Of a DNA stretch of 26,978 nt, positions 20,424-26,978 are shown piece by piece. The translations under genes and the position numbers were made by a program. The notes under the pieces were generated by a model. That model ran no database searches. It saw only the letters and a list, made by a program, of their open reading frames with translations, and was not told the origin of the DNA. Source of the stretch: Oscillospiraceae bacterium (GTDB lineage Bacteria > Bacillota_A > Clostridia > Oscillospirales > Oscillospiraceae); NCBI GenBank assembly GCA_021771675.1, contig JAETOP010000047.1, forward strand, positions 1 through 26,978, in the 5' to 3' direction. Position 1 is the first letter of the stretch; each line of letters opens with the position of its first letter.

Positions 20424-21689
20424 ATGTCGATTTTGAATATGAACGCGGAGAGCTATCGGACGTACACCCAGGCGGAGAAGCCTGCGCTGGTGGAGTTCTC
20501 GGCCCCCTGGTGCGTATACTGCCGCCGGCTGGCCCCCGCGCTGGAGGCCGTGTCAGAGGAATATCAGGATACGCTGGTGTTCGGCACTGTCAACATTGAC
20601 GATGAGCCGGAGCTGGCCCGGTCCGAGGAGATTGAGGTGGTCCCTACCCTGCTGCTCTATCAGAACGGTCAGGTCCTTGGCTCTGTCGTGGCCCCGGAAT
20701 CCAAGGCTCAGCTGGTGTCCTTCATTGAGGAAACCCTGCGGCACCGGCAGCAGGAGGGCGATGCTGCAAAACACGTTTATGACATGATCGTGGTGGGCGG
20801 CGGTCCCGGCGGCTACACGGCAGCCCTTTATGCCGCCAGAGCCGGGCTGGACACTGTGGTTTTGGAGAAGCTTTCCGCCGGCGGCCAGATGGCGCTGACG
20901 GAGCAGATCGACAACTATCCCGGCTTTGAGGACGGCATCGACGGTTTCTCCCTGGGGGAGAAGATGAAGCGCGGAACCGAGCGTTTTGGCGTGGAGACAA
21001 AGCTGACGGAGGTGCTCTCCCTCGACTTGTCCGGCGTGGTGAAGAAGGCGGAGACCAGCGAGGGCCCCCTGTACGCCAGGACCATTGTGGTGGCCACCGG
21101 GGCCGGTCCCAGAGAACTGGGGGTCGCGGACGAGCGGGAACTGATCGGCAAGGGCGTCAACTACTGCGCGGCCTGTGACGGTATGTTCTATAAGGACAAG
21201 ACCGTGGTGATCGCGGGAGGCGGAAACACCGCCGCGGCGGATGCCCTGATCCTCTCCCGCATCTGCAAGAAGGTGATCCTGGTCCACCGCAGAGACACCT
21301 TGCGTGCGACAAAAATCTACCATGAGCCGCTGATGAAAACAGAGAATGTGGAGTTCCATTGGGACAGCGAGATCACAGAACTGCTTCACAATGAAAAGGT
21401 GACCGGTATCCGGCTGCGGAATGTGAAGACCGGAGAGGAAAGCACCCTTGCTTGTGACGGCGTATTTGTCAGTATTGGCAGGAAGCCCTCCACCGAATTG
21501 GTGAGGGAGCAGCTGGAGATCGACCCGACAGGTTATGTTATTGCCGACGAAAGTACCCGCACCAATCTCCCCGGCGTATTCGCTGTGGGGGATGTCCGCA
21601 CAAAGGCCCTGCGGCAGGTAGTGACCGCTGTGGCCGACGGTGCCGTCGCCGTTCACTATGCGGAAGAATACCTGGCAGGAGGTGCCTGA
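20424..21689 (+). CDS. trxB: Thioredoxin-thioredoxin reductase fusion
   Basis: A 421-residue fusion. Residues 1-105 are a thioredoxin domain with active site W-C30-VY-C33 and the PTLLLYQNG strand. Residues 118-421 are a complete NADPH-dependent flavin reductase: FAD-binding GGGPGG (125-130), the redox pair C248-AA-C251-DG, NADPH-binding GGGNTA (265-270) and HRRD (288-291). The last part has the usual GVFAVGDVR segment. The thioredoxin lies at the N-terminus, whereas the best-known natural fusion (Mycobacterium leprae) has it at the C-terminus. Fused, the enzyme could recycle its own thioredoxin and pass electrons to the CcdA protein downstream; that link is inference. AAAGGAG precedes the ATG. 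Confidence 0.95.
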   Translation: MSILNMNAESYRTYTQAEKPALVEFSAPWCVYCRRLAPALEAVSEEYQDTLVFGTVNIDDEPELARSEEIEVVPTLLLYQNGQVLGSVVAPESKAQLVSFIEETLRHRQQEGDAAKHVYDMIVVGGGPGGYTAALYAARAGLDTVVLEKLSAGGQMALTEQIDNYPGFEDGIDGFSLGEKMKRGTERFGVETKLTEVLSLDLSGVVKKAETSEGPLYARTIVVATGAGPRELGVADERELIGKGVNYCAACDGMFYKDKTVVIAGGGNTAAADALILSRICKKVILVHRRDTLRATKIYHEPLMKTENVEFHWDSEITELLHNEKVTGIRLRNVKTGEESTLACDGVFVSIGRKPSTELVREQLEIDPTGYVIADESTRTNLPGVFAVGDVRTKALRQVVTAVADGAVAVHYAEEYLAGGA

Positions 21690-21690
21690 T

Positions 21691-21903
21691 ATGAGGAAGA
21701 ACATCAAAAAATGGCTGAGGCCGGTCCTATTCACTGTGGGCGGAGCACTGGCCGGCCTCGCCTATTACTACTTTGTCGGATGCACCTCTGGTGCCTGCCC
21801 GCTGACATCCCATCCGCTGGCCACGATGGCCTATATGGGCCTAGTGGGGTGGTTACTGTCCGGCGTTTTGGGGAAGGGGTGCGGCGGTAAATGCAATATG
21901 TGA
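21691..21903 (+). CDS. DUF6132-type small membrane protein
   Basis: A 70-residue membrane protein starting one base after the reductase stop, with GGAGG ahead. The first hydrophobic segment (VLFTVGGALAGLAYYYFVG) is followed by C-TSGAC-PLTSHPL, a second hydrophobic segment (YMGLVGWLLSGVLG) and a cysteine-containing end (GCGGKCNM). I recognise this pattern as DUF6132, small proteins often encoded next to CcdA or rhodanese-like genes. The two cysteine pairs suggest redox or sulfur binding at the membrane, but the role is unknown. Its last 13 bases overlap the CcdA gene. Confidence 0.75.
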   Translation: MRKNIKKWLRPVLFTVGGALAGLAYYYFVGCTSGACPLTSHPLATMAYMGLVGWLLSGVLGKGCGGKCNM

Positions 21904-22553
21904 TCTCATTTTTAGAGGGGATCATCACCTTTATCTCCCCCTGCCTGCTGCCCATGCTGCCCATCTATATCTCCTACTTTGCCGGCGGCGGAGAGCGAAG
22001 CGGAAAGAAAACGCTGACTTGCGCCATCGGTTTCGTCCTCGGCTTTACCATCGTCTTCACGGCCATGGGCGCTCTGGCCGGTACGGTGGGCAGCCTTTTG
22101 CGTGAGTATCAGACAACCGTCAACATCGTATCCGGGCTGGTGGTGATCTTCTTCGGGCTCAACTTTTTGGGAGTGTTCAAGGTCAACCTGTTCCGGGGGA
22201 GCAGCCGCTCGGTCAACACGGCCAATATGGGCTTTTTTTCCGCGATGCTGTTTGGGATCGTGTTTTCCATCGGCTGGACGCCCTGCGTGGGGGCTTTCCT
22301 CGGTTCGGCGCTGATGCTGGCCTCCCAGCAGGGCCATGTGGTGGAGGGTATGCTCATGCTGCTGGTCTATTCACTTGGCCTGGGTATCCCTTTCATCTTC
22401 AGTGCGGTGCTGATCGGCTATCTGAAGTCTACCTTTGACTGGATCAAACGGCATTACAACATCATCAACAAGGTCAGCGGCGGTCTGCTGGTTCTTATCG
22501 GACTGCTGATGGCCACTGGAATGTTTGGGCGGCTGCTCGGTCTGCTCAGTTAG
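21891..22553 (+). CDS. ccdA: CcdA/DsbD-type thiol-disulfide transporter
   Basis: A 220-residue membrane protein with six hydrophobic segments. It has the family cysteines in FISPC18-LLP and GWTPC132-VG. CcdA passes electrons from cytosolic thioredoxin across the membrane to exported thiol proteins. The thioredoxin-reductase fusion upstream is the likely electron source and the TlpA-like protein directly downstream the likely acceptor. The start at ATG 21891 overlaps the end of the DUF6132 gene. All expected motifs are intact. Confidence 0.92.
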   Translation: MQYVISFLEGIITFISPCLLPMLPIYISYFAGGGERSGKKTLTCAIGFVLGFTIVFTAMGALAGTVGSLLREYQTTVNIVSGLVVIFFGLNFLGVFKVNLFRGSSRSVNTANMGFFSAMLFGIVFSIGWTPCVGAFLGSALMLASQQGHVVEGMLMLLVYSLGLGIPFIFSAVLIGYLKSTFDWIKRHYNIINKVSGGLLVLIGLLMATGMFGRLLGLLS

Positions 22554-22561
22554 GAGGCACT

Positions 22562-23146
22562 ATGAAGAAAAAACAAACATTACTGGCCGTGATACTGGCC
22601 TTTGTCCTGCTGCTGGGCGGGGCCTATGTTCTCTATGACAAGCTGAGCCAGGAGGTGACGCCCGACCAGTTGGCTGTGCAGGACGGGGCGCAGGCGCAAG
22701 AGGGCGGCGAGGACGAAGCCGAAAAGGTGCCGGCTCCTGATTTCACGGTGTACGACCGGGAGGGCAACGAGGCCCATCTGTCCGACTATGTGGGCAAGCC
22801 GGTGGTACTCAACTTCTGGGCCAGCTGGTGCGGCCCCTGCCAGAGCGAAATGCCAGATTTTGACGAGGTCTATGGCGAGCTTGGTGATGAGATCCATTTC
22901 CTCATGGTGAACATGACCACCAGCGACCCGGAGTCCTTTGAGAGGGCAACGGCCTTTATTGACGAGCAGGGGTATACCTTCCCGGTATTCTACGATACGG
23001 ACGGCGATGCCGCCGCGACTTATGGCGTATATTCCCTTCCCACCACTTATTTCATTGACGCGGAAGGGTATGCGGTCGCCCAGGCCACCGGCGCCATTGA
23101 CAAGGAAACACTGGAAAAGGGCATCGGTATGATCACAGAGCAGTGA
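22562..23146 (+). CDS. Membrane-anchored TlpA/ResA-like thioredoxin
   Basis: A 194-residue protein with an uncleaved-looking N-terminal membrane anchor (residues 6-25, TLLAVILAFVLLLGGAYVLY), an acidic linker, and a thioredoxin-like domain with W-C90-GP-C93 and the cis-proline loop (YSLPTTYFID). The domain should face outside and be kept reduced by CcdA, whose gene is eight bases upstream. ResA/TlpA-type proteins act in cytochrome maturation in aerobes. No cytochrome gene is visible here, so a general role in reducing exported proteins is more likely. The start has GGAGG only about five bases before ATG 22562. Confidence 0.9.
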   Translation: MKKKQTLLAVILAFVLLLGGAYVLYDKLSQEVTPDQLAVQDGAQAQEGGEDEAEKVPAPDFTVYDREGNEAHLSDYVGKPVVLNFWASWCGPCQSEMPDFDEVYGELGDEIHFLMVNMTTSDPESFERATAFIDEQGYTFPVFYDTDGDAAATYGVYSLPTTYFIDAEGYAVAQATGAIDKETLEKGIGMITEQ

Positions 23147-23197
23147 TATGGCCTTGCCCATATCATATAAAAACCGTAAAATCAGGAGGAATCAAGC

Positions 23198-23410
23198 ATG
23201 GAACCAGTAAAGAGAAAACGCCGCAGGGCAGTTGTGAACCAACGGGACTGTGTGGCCTGCGGCTGCTGCATGAAGGTCTGCCCCCTGTCCGCCATTCAGG
23301 TCATCAAGGGTGTGGCGGCCCAGGTGGATGAGAACAAATGCGTGGGCTGCGGAAAGTGCGCCAAAGAGTGTCCAGCCAGCGTCATTGAGATCCGGGAGGT
23401 GGAGGTATGA
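23198..23410 (+). CDS. 2[4Fe-4S] ferredoxin
   Basis: A 70-residue small ferredoxin with two complete four-cysteine cluster motifs: C18-VA-C21-GC-C24-MKV-C28-P and C48-VG-C51-GK-C54-AKE-C58-P. The N-terminus is basic (EPVKRKRRRA), which might help it bind the following membrane protein or nucleic acid. AGGAGG lies eight bases before the ATG. The gene overlaps the next start by four bases (ATGA). It should carry electrons for the NapH-like membrane protein at 23407. Confidence 0.93.
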   Translation: MEPVKRKRRRAVVNQRDCVACGCCMKVCPLSAIQVIKGVAAQVDENKCVGCGKCAKECPASVIEIREVEV

Positions 23411-23982
23411 AAAAGCACTGGTACGACTACCTGTGGATCGTGGAGCTGACTTATCTGGTCTTAGGCTTTTTCAACATCCTGTTCGCCTGGATCGGCCTTG
23501 CCTTCTTTTTCATCCCTCTGATCATTGCCATTGCCCGGGGGACAAAGGGATACTGCAACCGCTACTGCGGCCGGGGACAGATATTCGGTCTGCTGGGCGG
23601 CCGGTTTGGCCTCTCCCGGAAAAAGGACATCCCAAAGTGGATGAAAAGCAAGGCGTTCCGCTACGGTTTTCTGATTTGGTTCTTCATCATGTTTTTCCAG
23701 ATGCTCTGGAATACATATTTGGTCTTCGCCGGGGCGCAGGATCTCCGACAGGTAGTCACGCTCCTCTGGACCTTTAAGCTACCCTGGAATTGGGCCTATC
23801 ACGGAACCTTGTTTCATCCCGGCGTGGCCCAATTCGCTTTCGGGTTCTACAGCGTAATGCTGACCTCCACGGTGCTGGGACTTATCACTATGATGCTGTT
23901 CAAGCCCCGTAGCTGGTGCGTCTATTGCCCTATGGGGACGATGACTCAGTTGATCTGCAAGGTGAAAAAAGGAAACAGATGA
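23407..23982 (+). CDS. NapH-like membrane protein with cysteine pairs
   Basis: A 191-residue membrane protein with about four hydrophobic segments. It has two cysteine pairs in membrane-facing loops: GYCNRYCGRGQIF near residue 50 and SWCVYCPMGTM near residue 172, the pattern of the Fer4_5 / NapH-type polyferredoxin family. Those proteins pass electrons between ferredoxin-like partners and the membrane. It is shorter than full NapH and has no ferredoxin domain of its own, but the small ferredoxin gene right before it overlaps by four bases, so the two probably act as one unit. Last gene of the operon from site C. Confidence 0.78.
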   Translation: MKKHWYDYLWIVELTYLVLGFFNILFAWIGLAFFFIPLIIAIARGTKGYCNRYCGRGQIFGLLGGRFGLSRKKDIPKWMKSKAFRYGFLIWFFIMFFQMLWNTYLVFAGAQDLRQVVTLLWTFKLPWNWAYHGTLFHPGVAQFAFGFYSVMLTSTVLGLITMMLFKPRSWCVYCPMGTMTQLICKVKKGNR

Positions 23983-24395
23983 TAACACTATAACAGACAG
24001 GAAAGGATACCAATACCAATTATCGCCACGAGAGATGGACCAATTTCCGCCATCTTCGGTATACAGCTTAAGGTTGGTATTTTATTTGTATTGACTTCAG
24101 CAAACCACATTTAAAAATTGCTAGAAACCCGGCAATCTATCGGATTGACAGACTTGATTATCATTTTGCATCTCAGGCAGCATCTGTCAAGAATGGCTAT
24201 GACACTTGCGAAGTCCTTGACAGATGCTGTCTGAGATGCTTCCTGCGTGGTATACTTCGTGGTGTAAATTGGCCCCTCTTGTTTATCTACTTACAAATGC
24301 TGTAGAAAGGTAAAGAATACAACATATACGAATGCCTTATCTTCGGTTTTTGCAGACCATACGCCGCAGTCCGTGGGCAAAAAACTTACTACCTT
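23983..24395. other. Gene-free stretch between redox island and tRNA fragment
   Basis: I see no coding frame with protein character here. Near its start, an eight-base pair AATACCAA (24012-24019) and TTGGTATT (24074-24081) encloses a smaller pair, AGATGG and CCATCT; this could be a weak terminator or a structured RNA. The main feature is the 24-base inverted repeat at 24168-24239, listed separately. A -10-like TATACT is present near 24250. The sequence is more AT-rich than the genes on either side. Confidence 0.5.
24168..24239. repeat. 24-bp near-perfect inverted repeat, 24-base spacer
   Basis: Arm 24168-24191 (starts GCATCTCAGGCAG, ends CTGTCAAG) pairs with arm 24216-24239 with one mismatch. 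The spacer is 24 bases. It has no T-tract, so it is not a normal terminator. It lies about 160 bases before the tRNA fragment, where an element end might be, and could be a recombination site, a small non-autonomous element or a stable RNA hairpin. Confidence 0.75.
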
Positions 24396-24455
24396 GCGAG
24401 AGCGCACGGTTCGCATCCGTGAGGTTCGAGGGTTCGATCCCCTTCAGGTCCACCA
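24396..24455 (+). tRNA. 3' part of a tRNA-Ala(CGC) gene (attachment-site fragment)
   Basis: The sequence from GCGAGAGCGC contains an anticodon stem-loop CACGG-TTCGCAT-CCGTG (anticodon CGC, alanine), a T-arm GAGGG-TTCGATC-CCCTT, the 3' acceptor strand CAGGTCC, discriminator A and encoded CCA. Position 70 is T, as expected for the G3:U70 alanine identity pair. The 5' acceptor and D-arm that should precede it are missing, since no GGGCCTG-type strand lies upstream. It is therefore a truncated gene, the usual scar of an integrative element that targets a tRNA 3' end. A native terminator follows at 24462. Confidence 0.75.
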
Positions 24456-24461
24456 AATAAG

Positions 24462-24499
24462 AAATCACCTCAGTGAAAACTGGGGTGATTTTTCTTTTG
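24462..24499 (+). terminator. Terminator behind the tRNA fragment
   Basis: AAATCACCTCAG (24462-24473) pairs with CTGGGGTGATTT (24480-24491) with one G-T pair and a six-base loop, followed by TTCTTTT. This is the normal terminator of a tRNA gene, and it suggests that the DNA just right of the fragment is the original tRNA flank or an older insertion. Confidence 0.8.
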
Positions 24500-24625
24500 A
24501 CCACAGAAATACCACAGACGGGTTTCAGAAAATTTTCGGGCGGCGGGCTGTTTCTTCGTCCCACCGCCTCTTGTTCTGCTGGCTTGTACGCTATCTGCCT
24601 AATATCAATCCTTGTTCGAGTATTC

Positions 24626-24955
24626 TCAACTCTGCCGTTCAAGAAAGTCTTTTACAATTTCCTTCAGCTCATCACTGAAATCCTCCAGATCTTCTATGCC
24701 GATTACGTCATTGTTGATAAGCGCAATGATGTTGTAGATAAAGTTTGTTCGGGTCATCTCTAACTGAACGCCTGGATTTCTTTTGTCACTTCTTATCCGC
24801 TTATCCAACTGCCAGAATTTTTCTGACGGATCACCATCGCCGTTCAGCAGTTCTATGTATTCATCGCATAGCCTGCCCATGTAGGCCTCCTGCCAGCTGC
24901 CAATTTTACTGCGGAAAAGAACCCAATCCCGTTTTGTAAATCGCTGTTCCTGCAA
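24626..24955 (-). CDS. Hypothetical protein (109 aa)
   Basis: A 109-residue acidic, mostly helical protein starting at TTG 24955, with GGAGG nine bases upstream. Text such as FTKRDWVLFRSKIGSWQEAYM, LLNGDGDPSEKFWQLDKRI and DLEDFSDELKEIV is regular, gene-like sequence. I recall similar proteins that databases have labelled multidrug transporters, but it has no membrane segment, so that label does not fit. It lies 58 bases after the HEPN gene on the same strand and may be the third gene of that toxin-antitoxin operon. Function is unknown. Confidence 0.7.
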   Translation of the reverse strand: MQEQRFTKRDWVLFRSKIGSWQEAYMGRLCDEYIELLNGDGDPSEKFWQLDKRIRSDKRNPGVQLEMTRTNFIYNIIALINNDVIGIEDLEDFSDELKEIVKDFLERQS

Positions 24956-25013
24956 GGTCTCATTCCTCCAGTCAAAAAACGAGATATGCGGTCTGGTAAA
25001 TTGCTTTCACTTC

Positions 25014-25337
25014 TTACAGCAATTCCTTCAAGATGTTCCTCAGATCTGGAATATCTCCACTGATAATCTCCCACACAAGTCGAAGGTTCACTCCTTCATA
25101 ATCGTGGACTATGCGATTTCGAAGGCCGTTCATTTCACGCCAGGGTATTTCAGGATGACCCTCTGCAAAAGCAGCATCCACAATTCGGCACAATTCTCCC
25201 ATCTGACTGAGATTAAACACACAGGCCTCCACCAGCTTTGTATCCTCAGAAAAGCCCTCATAGGTATAGCCCTGACAATAGTTCATCAGCTTTTCGGAAT
25301 AACTATACAGCTTTTGAAGGATGACTTCATTTCTCAT
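25014..25337 (-). CDS. HEPN-family (DUF86/HepT-like) toxin
   Basis: A 107-residue HEPN protein. It carries the ribonuclease signature R-x4-H in LRNRIVHDYEGV near residue 72, plus the helical frame KLMNYCQGYTYEGF and NLSQMGELC. In HEPN/MNT modules this protein is an RNase-type toxin that the partner nucleotidyltransferase neutralises by adding nucleotides to a tyrosine near the HxY motif (here HDY). It overlaps its partner by 11 bases, so both are translated together. Family and pairing are well supported; activity is inferred. Confidence 0.88.
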   Translation of the reverse strand: MRNEVILQKLYSYSEKLMNYCQGYTYEGFSEDTKLVEACVFNLSQMGELCRIVDAAFAEGHPEIPWREMNGLRNRIVHDYEGVNLRLVWEIISGDIPDLRNILKELL

Positions 25338-25620
25338 AAATTGTTACCCCAGTAGAACAAATTTCACGGTCGATTTTTGAGCCCTTCTCAATATGCCGTA
25401 CATCAAAAATGTCCACAGGCATTCCCACCGCTTGACGAACGGCCTCCATAAAGCCCACAAACTTCAGTCCCTGTAATTTGCTGTCTACCAATAAGTCCAG
25501 GTCGCTCTTCTCTGTGGCAGTTCCTTTGGCTACAGAACCGAACAGGACAGCGCGTGAGATGCCATAAGCGGCAAAAACAGGCGCAAGCACCATCTGTATA
25601 TCCGTTAAGCTTTGAGGCAT
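25327..25620 (-). CDS. MNT-family nucleotidyltransferase antitoxin
   Basis: A 97-residue minimal nucleotidyltransferase with the motif LFGSVAKGTATEKSDLDLLV (residues 27-46), where G-S and D-x-D are the catalytic features, and a later aspartate in VDIFDVRH. In the HepT/MntA system this enzyme modifies and blocks the HEPN toxin. GGGGG lies about eight bases before ATG 25620 and a -10-like TATACT is at 25644-25649 on the minus strand, so the operon probably starts here. It is followed by the HEPN gene in overlapping fashion, the standard arrangement. Confidence 0.88.
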   Translation of the reverse strand: MPQSLTDIQMVLAPVFAAYGISRAVLFGSVAKGTATEKSDLDLLVDSKLQGLKFVGFMEAVRQAVGMPVDIFDVRHIEKGSKIDREICSTGVTIYEK

Positions 25621-25756
25621 ACCAGCACCCCCTTCTGTCTCTTAGTATACACTATAATTTCAGAAGAGAAAACAGGAAAATAAAATTATGTTGGCAGAAT
25701 CAAAATCTCTCTGTGCCCTGTTGGAATTGTCTGCATAAGTTTCGTTCATAAGAGGA

Positions 25757-25780
25757 CAGCGAATCGTTTTCGGTTCGCTG
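25757..25780 (-). terminator. Weak hairpin after the integrase gene
   Basis: CAGCGAA (25757-25763) pairs with TTCGCTG (25774-25780) with a 10-base loop. On the minus strand the tail is TCCTCTT, only slightly T-rich. It lies 22 bases beyond the integrase stop and may end that transcript. Confidence 0.45.
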
Positions 25781-25802
25781 GCCTATCTTTGGATATGGCG
25801 CC

Positions 25803-26978
25803 TCAATGTTTGGAGAGCATCTCTGCTGCCTGTGCCGCTTTCAGCTCCGCCAGCTCCCGTTTCATCTGGACGATCAACTCCGCTAATTTTTCCTCACACT
25901 CCTCACGGGTATGGGCGTAGATGTTGCGGGCGTGTTTTTTGCCGTCAATCCACTTAGGCGAATAGCGGCCCTCAAACAGGTGGTCGTTGATCTGGCTGAT
26001 GCACCCTGTCCCCGGTCTGCGGTGCGGGGGACGGTACGGTGTGAAGGCTGCGGGTACAGCAGTTTCCTCACATTCCGGTTCTTCCTCCACCTCCGCCCCG
26101 GTAATGCCCTGGTCGATGTTCCGGGCCGCGTTTTTCTGCATCTCGTCGGTGACGTGGGTGTAGATGTTCAGCGTGGTGGCCGACGAGACGTGGCCGATGA
26201 TGGCGGACAGGGTCTTCACGTCCATGCCATTCTCCAGGGACATGGTGGCGAAGGTGTGACGCAGGTCGTGGAACCTCACCCTTTTGCACCCCGCCCGTTC
26301 CAGAATAACCTGCAGGCGCTTTCGGATGTAGCCGGGGTCCACAGGCTGCTCCGGCTTGATGCGGGAGGGGAACATCCACTCCGAGAAAATCTGCGCCCTG
26401 TACTCCGCCAGCAGTTCCACCATGGCGGGCGGCAGAATGACGGTACGGACGGCGGCCTTGGTCTTGGGCTCGTTTATCTCCAGCTTGCCGTTGACGGAAT
26501 ACACCTGCTTGTTGATACGCAGTCTGCCGGTCTTGAAGTCCAGGTCAGACCATTGGAGGGCCAGCAGTTCACCCCGGCGCATCCCGGTGGTCAGCTCCAG
26601 GAGGAACAGCTCGTACATTCCCTCCGCCTTGGCCTGGATCAAAAACCGCTGGATCTCCTCCCGGCTCAGAATCTTCATCTCTTTCTCCCGCAGGGGCGGC
26701 AGCTTACAGCCGATGGCCGGGTTGGTTCGGATGAGGCCCTCCTTTACCGCCCGGTCCAGCGCCATCTGGCACACCGCGTGACAGCTGCGCACCGAGCGAT
26801 CCGCCATCCCCGCGCCGTGGCGCTCCACATTGTTGAGCCGCCCGCCCTTTTTCATCTCGGTGAAGAACTGCTGGAGGTCGGACTGGGACAGCTTGTTCAG
26901 GGGGATATCCCCCACTCCCGGAATGGCGTGGAGATAGATCCAGTTCTCATAACTCAGCTGGGTGGTGTGCCGCAGAGC
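25803..26978 (-). CDS. int: Tyrosine-type site-specific integrase (5' end outside the window)
   Basis: At least 391 residues of a phage-type integrase. The frame stays open to the right edge (reading TTQLSYENWIYLHAIPGVGD), so the start is missing. The catalytic residues are all visible: R in TTGMRRGELLALQWSDL, H-x2-R in FHDLRHTFA, H in IIGHVSSATT, and Y in LNIYTHV. After the catalytic domain is a C-terminal extension with INDHLFEGRYSPKWIDGKKHARNIYAHT, which resembles an arm-site DNA-binding domain of the kind usually at the N-terminus, followed by a helical tail. Its 3' end points towards the tRNA-Ala fragment 1.35 kb away, the usual layout for an integrase and its attachment site. Confidence 0.93.
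   Translation of the reverse strand, partial: ALRHTTQLSYENWIYLHAIPGVGDIPLNKLSQSDLQQFFTEMKKGGRLNNVERHGAGMADRSVRSCHAVCQMALDRAVKEGLIRTNPAIGCKLPPLREKEMKILSREEIQRFLIQAKAEGMYELFLLELTTGMRRGELLALQWSDLDFKTGRLRINKQVYSVNGKLEINEPKTKAAVRTVILPPAMVELLAEYRAQIFSEWMFPSRIKPEQPVDPGYIRKRLQVILERAGCKRVRFHDLRHTFATMSLENGMDVKTLSAIIGHVSSATTLNIYTHVTDEMQKNAARNIDQGITGAEVEEEPECEETAVPAAFTPYRPPHRRPGTGCISQINDHLFEGRYSPKWIDGKKHARNIYAHTREECEEKLAELIVQMKRELAELKAAQAAEMLSKH

Noticed and set aside
24337..24642. Minus-strand frame containing KGIEPSNLTDANRALSQ
   Set aside because: This is the familiar translation of a reversed tRNA 3' region and appears in many databases as a spurious protein. The DNA is better explained by the tRNA fragment.
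1..26978. CRISPR arrays, rRNA genes and insertion-sequence transposases
   Set aside because: I looked for regularly spaced repeats, rRNA-like sequence and DDE transposase motifs and saw none.

Overview
The window looks like the accessory genome of an anaerobic, moderately GC-rich member of the Clostridia, most likely a gut Oscillospiraceae-type bacterium. The grounds are strong AGGAGG ribosome-binding sites, Clostridia-type mobile-element proteins, and an oxygen-defence set typical of strict anaerobes (desulfoferrodoxin, rubredoxin, ferredoxin). The genus assignment is inference. No ribosomal or core housekeeping gene is present.

Layout. (1) 1-8400: an orphan MazF-type toxin and a 48-residue protein, then four tightly coupled serine-recombinase genes. 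Two are full length, one has only the DNA-binding part, and one has only a catalytic domain that has lost its catalytic serine. They run into a metallophosphoesterase, a DUF1016 N-terminal protein, a low-molecular-weight tyrosine phosphatase and a YhcG-type PDDEXK nuclease, ending at a strong terminator. (2) 8408-15496: an integrative mobilizable element module. On the minus strand it has a fourth active-type serine recombinase, a TnpW-like protein, a MOBP relaxase with a second membrane protein overprinted in its 3' part, MobC, a probable oriT region and a RepA-like ATPase. Divergent from these are a DUF6076 protein and a sigma-70-like factor. (3) 15500-23990: a thiol/iron redox island. It holds an SDR dehydrogenase, thioredoxin, a DsrE-like protein, a CoA-binding protein, a Crp/Fnr regulator, a DUF134-NifX fusion, rubredoxin, desulfoferrodoxin, a thioredoxin-thioredoxin reductase fusion, DUF6132, CcdA, a TlpA/ResA-like protein, a 2[4Fe-4S] ferredoxin and a NapH-like membrane FeS protein. 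(4) 23990-26978: a 400-base gene-free stretch with a large inverted repeat, the 3' part of a tRNA-Ala gene (a probable attachment-site scar), a small conserved-type protein, a HEPN/MNT toxin-antitoxin pair and a tyrosine integrase that runs off the right edge.

How the genes fit together. The redox island reads as one regulon. Three separate promoters carry the same palindrome, GTGATnnnRTCACRGAA, each centred 28-29 bases before a recognisable -10 box. That is the geometry of a class II Crp/Fnr-activated promoter. The Crp/Fnr gene encoded among them has a CRP-like recognition helix (R-E-x3-R), which is the type that reads GTGA half-sites. The products would move reducing power from NADPH through the TrxR-Trx fusion to CcdA and the exported TlpA-like protein, while desulfoferrodoxin and rubredoxin remove superoxide. 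The tRNA fragment and the tyrosine integrase suggest the island lies in a region built by successive insertions at a tRNA-Ala gene.
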